From Planctomycetota bacterium (GTDB taxonomy: Bacteria; Planctomycetota; Phycisphaerae; Phycisphaerales; UBA1924): a stretch of DNA of 64,000 bases. Below the pieces are notes generated by a model. The model was not told the origin of the DNA and made no database searches. It saw nothing but the letters and a program-made list of their open reading frames with translations. The DNA is taken from contig JAGWZK010000002.1 in the NCBI GenBank assembly GCA_018968885.1, forward strand, positions 124,001-188,000. Reading direction: 5' to 3'. Positions 53,135-60,693 of this stretch are shown here, piece after piece (position 1 is the stretch's first letter; every line of letters begins with the position of its first letter). Both the position numbers and the translations under genes were made by a program.

Positions 53135-54490
53135 TCACTTGCCGATGCAGAAGCGGGCAAAAACGCGCCCCAACACCTCGTCCGCGGAGATATGTCCAGT
53201 CATTTCACCGAGTGCATTGAGGGCTTGGCGCAATGCGGTGGCGCAGACTTCATCTGAATGCGCGGCGGCCAGTGCCTCATTCAATCGCCGGACGGTGTTT
53301 TTCACCGCAGCGCGGTGACGGGGAACCAGACGAAGTTGGGCGGCATGGCGGGATTCGAAACCGGAATCACCCTGACTTGCGATCAACTCGTGCACGCCTT
53401 TGGCGACCAGATCCAAGTGCCACCCATCAAGCGCGCAGACTGCCAGCGCGTGACGCGACTCCCCAGTGGCGTGTGGCAAATCCGCCATGGTGCGAATTTT
53501 CAGCACGCGGTCGCGATCATCGACTGGTGGTCGCCCGCTGGTTGAAAAGCACCCCGTCGGGTCACACCACAGCACGACGTCTGCGCCTGTGAGAGCGCGC
53601 CGGGCGGCCTCCTGGGCTGCGGCGGTGAGAGCATCGCCGTCATCGCGGGGATCAATCTCTGCGATGCCCGCGACATCCACCAACGTCACATGATCGCCGA
53701 GTGCGGGCTCCCACTCCTCTTCGAGTACATCGCGGGTGGTGCCGGCCAGGGGAGAGGCGACTGCACGAGTCTTGCCCAGCAGGGCGTTGAAAAGGGTGGA
53801 CTTTCCCGCATTTGGCGCGCCCCAGAGGACCACTCGGGCAAGACCGGAACGCGCGGCATCGTCACCGACATCAGTCTGATGTTCGATCTGCATCAATAAG
53901 GCGCGCAATCGCGATTCTCTCTCCTGCACGCTGATGGCCACAACATCATCCTGATCAGCAAAGTCGATGCCCGCTTCGATGAGGGCGAGGACTTCGGCGA
54001 TTTCCTGGGCCCATTGCACGGCGCGCTGACCTGGCTCACCTTGGCGGACCAGATCTGCGGCGAAGAGGTCTTCATCACGTGCGGCGGAAATGAGTGCCGC
54101 GATGTGCTGGGCTTGGTCGAGAGACAGTTTGCCAGCCAGAAATGCGCGCGCAGCGAACTCACCGGGGAGTGCAGCGCGGATGCCGGGCAGATCCATCAGT
54201 CGCTGCAAAACCATCTGCACGAGGTGCGGCTGAGCGGGGAGGAGAATCTCCAGCGTTTCTTGACCCGTGTAGGTGTGAGGGGCAACACCTCGCATCACCA
54301 GGACCGGAATCACAAAGGGTGCACCGGCGTTGCTCAGCGTCAATGTGGTGGCGCACGCGCACCTGTGTGATGGCACAGGATCGATGATTCCGGCAAGACC
54401 TTGAATGACCACGGGGCCGGAAAGTCGAATCAGCGCGCGTTGCCCTGCACCGTGCGCACCCAGGGTGGTCGCCAGCGCGACGATGGTCAT
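53135..54490 (-). CDS. mnmE: tRNA modification GTPase MnmE (TrmE)
   Basis: MnmE with MnmG installs carboxymethylaminomethyl on U34 of tRNAs. The 451-aa protein has the folate-binding N-domain (TIVALATTLGAHGAG..ALIRLSGP, starting at ATG 54490), the G domain (GAPNAGKSTLFNALLG; ASPLAGTTRDVLEE; VDVAG) and the C-terminal catalytic Cys in FCIGK. Two GTPase motifs are unusual: the G3 box is DVAG instead of DTAG, and the G4 position reads TMAD where NKxD is expected. It follows yidC in the standard yidC-mnmE order, separated by 17-bp tandem repeats. An upstream in-frame GTG (54535) is possible. Confidence 0.92.
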   Translation of the reverse strand: MTIVALATTLGAHGAGQRALIRLSGPVVIQGLAGIIDPVPSHRCACATTLTLSNAGAPFVIPVLVMRGVAPHTYTGQETLEILLPAQPHLVQMVLQRLMDLPGIRAALPGEFAARAFLAGKLSLDQAQHIAALISAARDEDLFAADLVRQGEPGQRAVQWAQEIAEVLALIEAGIDFADQDDVVAISVQERESRLRALLMQIEHQTDVGDDAARSGLARVVLWGAPNAGKSTLFNALLGKTRAVASPLAGTTRDVLEEEWEPALGDHVTLVDVAGIAEIDPRDDGDALTAAAQEAARRALTGADVVLWCDPTGCFSTSGRPPVDDRDRVLKIRTMADLPHATGESRHALAVCALDGWHLDLVAKGVHELIASQGDSGFESRHAAQLRLVPRHRAAVKNTVRRLNEALAAAHSDEVCATALRQALNALGEMTGHISADEVLGRVFARFCIGK

Positions 54491-54566
54491 GCCTTCGCCA
54501 AATGCGTTCTCACGTTGAGACCTGAGAGCTGACACTGTCGCCCTCCTGAACCTGCCGGCTCATTGG

Positions 54567-54634
54567 TTCCTACGACTCGCTCTTTCCCAGGAATCGCTTG
54601 TTCCTGGAAATCACTAGTTCCCAGGAATCACTTG
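54567..54634. repeat. Four 17-bp tandem repeats at the yidC-mnmE junction
   Basis: Four head-to-tail 17-bp units: TTCCTACGACTCGCTCT (degenerate), TTCCCAGGAATCGCTTG, TTCCTGGAAATCACTAG and TTCCCAGGAATCACTTG. The last three share a TTCC-NN-GGAA-type dyad or a close variant. The final unit spans the yidC stop codon. Confidence 0.8.
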
Positions 54635-56946
54635 CGCTTGCCTTGCTCCATTTCCTGACGCTTCTTTTCAGCGGCTGCCATGACCTTGGCCATGAAGCCG
54701 CCGCCCGAAGCACCCTTGCCATTCTTCTGGCGCTCTTGCCTCATCTTTTCCAGATCGAGCAGGCCGTGCTTTTCAGCATGAGCGCGAATCCACTTGGATT
54801 CGAAAATAGCAAGCGTGGAGTTGGTGATGAAGTAAAGAGAAAGCCCGGCTGGCGAGTTGTACATGAAGAGGGGGAACATGATCACGCTCATCCACTTGAC
54901 GATTTTCTGCTGCTGCTCCTGCTCGGGAGTCAACTGCACCGTGGACGGGGGCGTGAGATACTTCTGGTGCACAAAGAAGACCGCGCCCAGAATCAGGGGC
55001 AGAATGTTGAGAGATGAGATCGGCCCCAGCATGGCGGAAATCAACGGGATCTTGAAGCTGGTGCCAAAGCTCAGAGCGTTGTCCGGCGAGGCAAGATCGG
55101 CCAGGAAGTGCCATTTGCCAGCCGTGGCAGCCTGAAAGAGGCCATAGAACGCGCCCTCGTGGCGCAGTTCGACGGCGTAGAAAATCACGCTGTACACCGC
55201 CAGCCACACCGGCGTCACCAGAATCATGGGCAAACAGCCGAGCATGCCCAGTGGCGACACGCCCTCCTCCTGCCAGAGCTTGGCGGTCTCGCGCTGCAAC
55301 TGGGCCTTGTCGTCCTTGAAGCGTTCCTGAATCTTGGCGATCTTGGGTTGCATTTCCTGCATCTGCTTGCCGAAACGCTGCATGCGAATCTGCGACCAGC
55401 GCGTCACTGGGTGCAGCACGGTGCGCACGACCACCACCATGAAGATGATGGCGAGGGACCAATCACGGAAGATCGAATCATGCAGGAAGTGCATAAGGCC
55501 GAAGATCGTGTTGCCCAGCACTTCATACGAGCAGTAGATGCACGGCCCAATGAGGTTCTTGAAGACCACGAGACCTTCGAGGCGTAGGGCGCTGGTGAGT
55601 TCATCTTTCTTCAGCGCACCCTTGGAAAGGGGACCGGCAAAGACTCCGACCTCGCTGGACACAGATTGCTTGGGGCCGATCTCGGTCACGGGGGTGGTGA
55701 AACGCAGCGCCATCTCGGGATGAATGGGATTGTCGGCCTTCTCCCAGGCCTCACCACGATCCATCACGATGCGATCGATGCGATCAACACTGGTAAGCCG
55801 CTTGTCACCCGCGGCGCCCTTGGCACCAGGGTCAAACAGCGAGTGCACCACTACGCCGTAATAGCGATTGGAAAAGCCCGCCCACACCAGTCGGTGATTT
55901 TCTTTGGTGCTGACCGGGTTAGGCCACCCCACTGCCTGCTCGCTGGCAGAGACGGGTTCTACCGGGAACAGCCCGTTGACGCGCGAGCCCAGTGCAGCGC
56001 TGCGGGCAAAGCGATACTCATCGCTCAAGACAAATGTCTGGGCGGGGTCTTTTTCAGGGCTGAGCAAGTATCCATAGCGGATGCGGCGGTTGTCGCCTCC
56101 GTAAGTGGAAGCCAGATCGCCGTATGACGCTTCAGGCCCCATATCCACAGGGCCAAAAGTAAAGAGGCGCGTGCGCAGGGGTAAATTAGTCAGGTTCTCG
56201 ATCGTGGTGGCGACGCGCAGCTTCGATTCGCCCGCGACCAGCGTAAAGCGTCTTTCGATCCGCACCACCTTCTGATCGGTGGCGTTCACCACAAACGCTT
56301 CGAAGCGCCCGGGAGCAAGTTCCTTCCAGTTTGAATCGCTGGTGCCCGACTGCAAAGGGACCACCGCTCCATTGATCTCCAGCGCTGCTGCGGAAAATGG
56401 CACAATGGTGTCGCCCACGTTGGAGAGCAACATGCCGCTCGAATCAATCCGCGGCAGAAAGAGGACCCGCTGCAACTCCACATGCTGAGCGCGCGAGACG
56501 GTGACAAAATCTTTGGCAAGCTTCAGGGAGGCAATGCCAGCACCCTGAGGCGAGAAAGCAATTTCAGCGCCGGGGCCATCGGCTGCCAAGGAACCCAACG
56601 AGGAGAAAGTCCCGACTCCGCTTTGCGTCAACACCTTGAGCCCGGACAACTCAACCGCAATGTTTGAGGCGTTGTTGGCTGCGGCGGCCTCCGAAGTGAC
56701 AGGAGGGGTCGATGCGGGCTTGGAGTCGTTGGAAGCAGAAGGCGAGGGTGCCGGATTTGTCGGAGTGGACGTCGTCGGCGCAGTGGGCGTCGTCGCCACG
56801 GTCGGGGTGGCCGCGGGCGGCGGGGCGATCTCTTTCTTCACCTGCTTGCCCGTGTTCATCCACACGGCGATCGCCACCCCCACCGCGAAGAGGAGCGTGA
56901 CCAAGGGAACCAGAATCCGCAATGTGGTGTTCTTCTTAGGAGGCAT
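54628..56946 (-). CDS. yidC: Membrane protein insertase YidC
   Basis: YidC inserts and folds inner-membrane proteins. The 772-aa protein has the N-terminal helix (LRILVPLVTLLFAVGVAIAVW), a long Pro/Thr/Ser-rich linker (about 35-95), the periplasmic beta domain with an extended insert, and the conserved insertase core. Core landmarks are SLAIIFMVVVVRTVLHPVTRWS, the cytoplasmic coiled hairpin MQPKIAKIQERFKDDKAQLQ, GCLPMILVTPVWLAVYSVI, and LFMYNSPAGLSLYFITNSTLAI. It ends in a basic tail (KKRQEMEQGKRK) of the kind that contacts ribosomes. It lies upstream of mnmE as in many bacteria. Longer than E. coli YidC (548 aa), mainly in the periplasmic part. Confidence 0.95.
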   Translation of the reverse strand: MPPKKNTTLRILVPLVTLLFAVGVAIAVWMNTGKQVKKEIAPPPAATPTVATTPTAPTTSTPTNPAPSPSASNDSKPASTPPVTSEAAAANNASNIAVELSGLKVLTQSGVGTFSSLGSLAADGPGAEIAFSPQGAGIASLKLAKDFVTVSRAQHVELQRVLFLPRIDSSGMLLSNVGDTIVPFSAAALEINGAVVPLQSGTSDSNWKELAPGRFEAFVVNATDQKVVRIERRFTLVAGESKLRVATTIENLTNLPLRTRLFTFGPVDMGPEASYGDLASTYGGDNRRIRYGYLLSPEKDPAQTFVLSDEYRFARSAALGSRVNGLFPVEPVSASEQAVGWPNPVSTKENHRLVWAGFSNRYYGVVVHSLFDPGAKGAAGDKRLTSVDRIDRIVMDRGEAWEKADNPIHPEMALRFTTPVTEIGPKQSVSSEVGVFAGPLSKGALKKDELTSALRLEGLVVFKNLIGPCIYCSYEVLGNTIFGLMHFLHDSIFRDWSLAIIFMVVVVRTVLHPVTRWSQIRMQRFGKQMQEMQPKIAKIQERFKDDKAQLQRETAKLWQEEGVSPLGMLGCLPMILVTPVWLAVYSVIFYAVELRHEGAFYGLFQAATAGKWHFLADLASPDNALSFGTSFKIPLISAMLGPISSLNILPLILGAVFFVHQKYLTPPSTVQLTPEQEQQQKIVKWMSVIMFPLFMYNSPAGLSLYFITNSTLAIFESKWIRAHAEKHGLLDLEKMRQERQKNGKGASGGGFMAKVMAAAEKKRQEMEQGKRK

Positions 56947-57061
56947 GAAATCTCATTCGATGAGGAGGAACCCATGGAAAACCGAACCAGCGGCAACGAT
57001 AGGTACGCCTCGGGGTGATCTGGTTGTGAAAACGCCCTGTCGGCTTGCACGCCGCGACTGC

Positions 57062-57853
57062 TCAGCGGCCCTCAAACAAGCGATCGCCGAGCCAGTTATT
57101 CAGCTGCGGAATGGCCTTGATCTTGCTCGCGGTCTTGGCGATGTCGTACTCCACACGCACAAACTGCACGCGATCGGGGTGCAGAATCGCGTACGAGGCG
57201 CGGGGGTCAAAATCGCGGGGCTGCCCCACGCTCCCCACATTAATCACGGCCTTTTCCCCCTTGGAGAACTTGTAGGTCATTTCGCCCAGTTCGCTGGGGG
57301 GATAAAAGTCCGGCTCGCTGGTGAAGACGCCGGGGACGTGGGTGTGGCCCACGATGCAGATGTGTTTGACGCGCCCGAGGATCGATTCAATCTTGTCAGG
57401 GCTGGTGCTGGCATCATCGGGGAAGATGTACTCATTGATTGGGCGGCGAGGTGAGCCGTGTACCGCGAGAATGGACTCGACGGTTGCTGGCTCCGCGCCC
57501 TGGGGCATCTGCTCCACCATCCGCACCTTCAATTTGCCCAGAAAGTCGTAGCGTTCGGCACGCAGGGCATCATTCTCTTCGCGGTCAAACTGGTCGCGCG
57601 TCCAGAATGCCGCGGACTCGGCCCCGGGATTGAAGTTGGTGGGTTCGTACAGCACACCGAAGTCATGGTTCCCCATCAGCGACCAGGCGCACTTGGCGCG
57701 AACCAGATCGACGCATTCCAGCGGATCGGGGCCATAGCCGACGGTGTCACCCAGGCAAATGATGCGCTGGACACCCCGGGCTTCGATATCCGCCAAAACG
57801 GTCCGGAGGGCCTCACCATTGGCATGTACGTCTGAAATAACCGCTGTAGGCAC
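57062..57853 (-). CDS. Metallophosphoesterase, possible diadenosine polyphosphatase or cNMP phosphodiesterase type
   Basis: The 263-aa protein (GTG 57853, MPTAVISDVHANG; GAGG seven bases upstream) has all calcineurin-like motifs: SDVHANGEAL, CLGDTVGYGPDP, MGNHDFGVL, AVHGSP and VGHTHVPGVF. These bind two metals. NVGSVGQPRD near the end places it with the YfcE/PrpE-like bacterial phosphodiesterases. The substrate cannot be read from the sequence. A longer frame from 57946 lacks a plausible start context. It is divergent from clpP. Confidence 0.85.
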   Translation of the reverse strand: MPTAVISDVHANGEALRTVLADIEARGVQRIICLGDTVGYGPDPLECVDLVRAKCAWSLMGNHDFGVLYEPTNFNPGAESAAFWTRDQFDREENDALRAERYDFLGKLKVRMVEQMPQGAEPATVESILAVHGSPRRPINEYIFPDDASTSPDKIESILGRVKHICIVGHTHVPGVFTSEPDFYPPSELGEMTYKFSKGEKAVINVGSVGQPRDFDPRASYAILHPDRVQFVRVEYDIAKTASKIKAIPQLNNWLGDRLFEGR

Positions 57854-58240
57854 CTGGAGACCTCGATAGAACACGCACGCCGCTTGCACGCCAGCCGACT
57901 GCCGGATTGGCAAGCCATACCTGACCGATCTCAACTTTAGCGACACCCGGGGCAGGTTGCAACGCCCAAGGAACCTTCCTCACCCAAGGATCCTGCCGCG
58001 TAAACCGCGTTGCAACCGCGATTTACACATTCGCACCAATTCGCCGACTTTGGGCATCCAAATTGCACGATTGTCCATGCCTCAATCTGCCGATTCACAA
58101 GGAGCCCTTTTGGACCTCCTTGCGGACCGGACAGAAAGGGTACCGGACGGCGTCCGGCGTGGTCTGAACTCCCCATTTTGGGGGTGTGGACCTGCTGTTT
58201 GCCGGGTGAACGTGCGGCAATTCCCAGAAAAGGATCCTCT
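57854..58240. other. 387-bp divergent leader region before clpP, two hairpins
   Basis: No gene is seen. CAAGGAG-N11-CTCCTTG (58098-58122) and CCGGAC-GGC-GTCCGG (58143-58157) are perfect stems in the stretch upstream of clpP. An imperfect palindrome GTAAACCGCG...CGCGATTTAC lies near 58002-58028. There is no CIRCE or CtsR box. An AAGGA before ATG 58241 serves as Shine-Dalgarno. Confidence 0.5.
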
Positions 58241-58846
58241 ATGGCCTCAGCCAGCGTCAGCTACCAGCGCACTCGCGAAATGACCATCGATGAGCTCTTG
58301 CTCGAGAATCGCATTGTCTTCCTGATCGGCGAGATCAACCAGTCGTCTGCCGCGCGGGTGATGATGCAGATGCTGTATCTGGAAAACATGAAGCGTGGTC
58401 AGGAGATCAACTTCTATATCAATTCTCCCGGCGGCGCCGTGGATGACACTCTGGCCCTGTATGACACCATGCGCTTCATGAGCAGCCCGGTGAGCACGTA
58501 TTGCCTGGGTCGCGCGTACTCCGGCGGCGCGGTTCTCTTGACCGCCGGCACCAAGGGCAAACGCTACATCCTGCCCCACGCCAAAGTGATGATCCACCAG
58601 CCCTACGGCGGCATCACCGGTCAGGCTGAAGACATCCGCATTCAGGCCGAGCAGATTGGCAAGATGAAGGCCGAACTCAATCGCATCCTCTCTCACTGCA
58701 CCGGCCAGCCGGTGGAGAACATTCTTCGTGATGCCGAGCGTGACAAGTACTTCAGCGCTGAGGAAGCTGTGAAGTATGGCCTCGTTGACGAAGTCCTGAA
58801 CGAGGCCCCCAAGGACAGCCGCCTGGCCTTTGGCGGCAATCGCTGA
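58241..58846 (+). CDS. clpP: ATP-dependent Clp protease proteolytic subunit ClpP, first copy
   Basis: ClpP forms the tetradecameric serine-protease chamber fed by ClpX or ClpC. The 201-aa protein has INSPGGAVDDTLALYDTM, the nucleophile region GRAYSGGAVLLTAGTKGKRY and the His in KVMIHQPYGGITGQAEDI. The nucleophile context is SGGA rather than the usual SMGA. No cleavable propeptide is evident. The second copy begins 74 bp downstream on the same strand, so an operon encoding a mixed ClpP1P2 ring is possible. Confidence 0.94.
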   Translation: MASASVSYQRTREMTIDELLLENRIVFLIGEINQSSAARVMMQMLYLENMKRGQEINFYINSPGGAVDDTLALYDTMRFMSSPVSTYCLGRAYSGGAVLLTAGTKGKRYILPHAKVMIHQPYGGITGQAEDIRIQAEQIGKMKAELNRILSHCTGQPVENILRDAERDKYFSAEEAVKYGLVDEVLNEAPKDSRLAFGGNR

Positions 58847-58920
58847 TTAGGCGTTGACTTTCACCTGCAACTGATTCGAGCAACTTCCAGAAAACCGCAA
58901 ACGACTCTCTCGGAGCAACT

Positions 58921-59547
58921 ATGTCTTACCTCATTCCCATGGTCATCGAGCGTTCCAGCCGCGGCGAGCGGGCTTACGACATCTACTCGCGTCTGCTGAA
59001 AGACCGCATCATCTTCGTCGGCGGACCCGTCACCGATGAAATGGCCAATGTCGTAGTTGCCCAGTTGCTCTTTCTGGCCAACGAGGATTCCAAGTCCGAC
59101 ATCCATATGTACATCAACTCACCAGGTGGCAGCGTTTCGGCCGGGCTCGGCATGCTCGACACCATGCGCTACATCCAGTGCGACATCGCGACGTACATCA
59201 TCGGGCAAGCAGCGAGCATGGGCTCGGTGCTTGCCTGCGCCGGCACCAAGGGGAAGCGATTCACGCTGCCCAACAGCCGCAACCTGATGCACCAGCCGCT
59301 GCTTGGCGGCGTGATGGAGGGTCAGGCGACTGACCTGGAGATCGAAGCCCGCGAGATGCTGCGCATCCGCGACCGTCTGTACAACATTTATTCTGAGCAG
59401 ACCGGGCAGAACTTTGACAAAATCGCTAAGGACTGCGACCGTAACAAGTGGCTGGATGAGCAGGAAATGCTCGATTACGGCCTCATTGACCAGGTGCTCC
59501 GCAAGATGCCGGTGCACAAGCTTGCCGCCAATCGCGATGAAGAGTGA
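58921..59547 (+). CDS. clpP: ATP-dependent Clp protease proteolytic subunit ClpP, second copy
   Basis: The 208-aa protein has [40 protein letters not shown] with the canonical SMGS nucleophile, and [21 protein letters not shown] with the catalytic His. The Asp in [20 protein letters not shown] lies in the expected region. It starts behind a GGAG (CTCGGAGCAACT before ATG 58921). The two copies differ clearly in sequence, so this is an old duplication. Confidence 0.94.
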   Translation: MSYLIPMVIERSSRGERAYDIYSRLLKDRIIFVGGPVTDEMANVVVAQLLFLANEDSKSDIHMYINSPGGSVSAGLGMLDTMRYIQCDIATYIIGQAASMGSVLACAGTKGKRFTLPNSRNLMHQPLLGGVMEGQATDLEIEAREMLRIRDRLYNIYSEQTGQNFDKIAKDCDRNKWLDEQEMLDYGLIDQVLRKMPVHKLAANRDEE

Positions 59548-59563
59548 TCGCGACGGGTTGAAT

Positions 59564-60649
59564 CTACATGCGTGACGTTTGAGCCCACTGATCAAGGGTG
59601 CGCTGAGCTGCGCCCGTGCTGATCGCGTGCCGTGCCATATCCACGCCCTCGCGGATACTCGTCGCCACACCGCCTACCCACAGGGCGGCACCCGCGTTGA
59701 GCACCACCATCTCCAAAGCTGGGCTAGGTTCTCCCCGCAACACCTGCCTGGCCAGATCGGTCGCACCGGCCAAGTCAAGACCTGCATATTGGCCCAGATC
59801 GCCACGCTGCACCCCGGCGGCTTCGGGCTCGATATCCCATCCCTTGACGGAGCCATCCTCGATGATGGCTCCGACGGTGCGGCCCATGATCGACAACTCA
59901 TCGCAGCACTGTTCGCCCGCCTCACCATGCACCACCAGCACGCGAGTGACACCCAGCCGCGACAAGGCCCCGGCCACGATGCTGACCAACTCGGGTCGAT
60001 AGACGCCGATCAACTGGCGCTTGGCACCCGCTGGATTGGTGAGCGGGCCGAGAAGATTGAAAATGGTGGGAAAGCCGACAGCGCGGCGAGCAGGACCAGC
60101 AAACTTCATCGCTGGGTGATGGTGAATAGCGAACGAGAAGCTGATGCCCACTTGCTCCAAGCAGCGAGCTTGAGTGGCGGCATCGGCGTCGACGTTCACA
60201 CCCAGGGCAGACAGAATTTCTGCCGAGCCGCGGCCACTGCGTGAGCGATTGCCGTGCTTGGCCACGCGCACGCGCCCGCCAGATGCGGCTGCGGTCACAA
60301 TCGCGGCCAGAGTCGAGACGTTGAGAAACTTGGCCGTGCCGCCCGTGCCGCAAGTATCCACGACACTGTCGATGTTCACTGTGGATGGCAACGTCACCGT
60401 GGTGACGTGGCGACGCATGACGCGGGCGGCCCCGGTCACCTCATCCACGGTGGGCAATCGCACCTGCAAAAGAGCCAAAATCGCACCGATCTGAGCTGCA
60501 TCCAGGGCACCCGTCAACAACCGCTCAAAGATCTCGGCGGATTGCTGCTCGGAGAGACTTCGGCCTGCCACCAGTTCCGCCAGCGCGGCGTGGATGGCAC
60601 CGGGGTCGGCAACTGCCTGTGATCCAGATTGTGGACCGGGTGTGGACAT
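59564..60649 (-). CDS. trpD: Anthranilate phosphoribosyltransferase TrpD
   Basis: TrpD attaches phosphoribosyl to anthranilate in tryptophan synthesis. The 361-aa protein has the phosphoribosyl-diphosphate site DTCGTGGTAKFLNVST, KHGNRSRSGRGSAEIL, HHPAMK, RRAVGFPTIFNLLGPLTNPA and HGEAGEQCCDELSI (GxDE-type metal site). Its length is standard. There is no trpC or trpG next to it; it converges with clpP and is divergent from the large membrane-anchored gene at 60694. Confidence 0.94.
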   Translation of the reverse strand: MSTPGPQSGSQAVADPGAIHAALAELVAGRSLSEQQSAEIFERLLTGALDAAQIGAILALLQVRLPTVDEVTGAARVMRRHVTTVTLPSTVNIDSVVDTCGTGGTAKFLNVSTLAAIVTAAASGGRVRVAKHGNRSRSGRGSAEILSALGVNVDADAATQARCLEQVGISFSFAIHHHPAMKFAGPARRAVGFPTIFNLLGPLTNPAGAKRQLIGVYRPELVSIVAGALSRLGVTRVLVVHGEAGEQCCDELSIMGRTVGAIIEDGSVKGWDIEPEAAGVQRGDLGQYAGLDLAGATDLARQVLRGEPSPALEMVVLNAGAALWVGGVATSIREGVDMARHAISTGAAQRTLDQWAQTSRM

Positions 60650-60693
60650 TGGTGGATCCTATGTGCCGAGTGACGCGTCACTACTATCTACAG

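Noticed and set aside
57854-58240. CIRCE or CtsR operator before clpP
   Set aside because: Neither TTAGCACTC-N9-GAGTGCTAA nor the GGTCAAA heptads are present.
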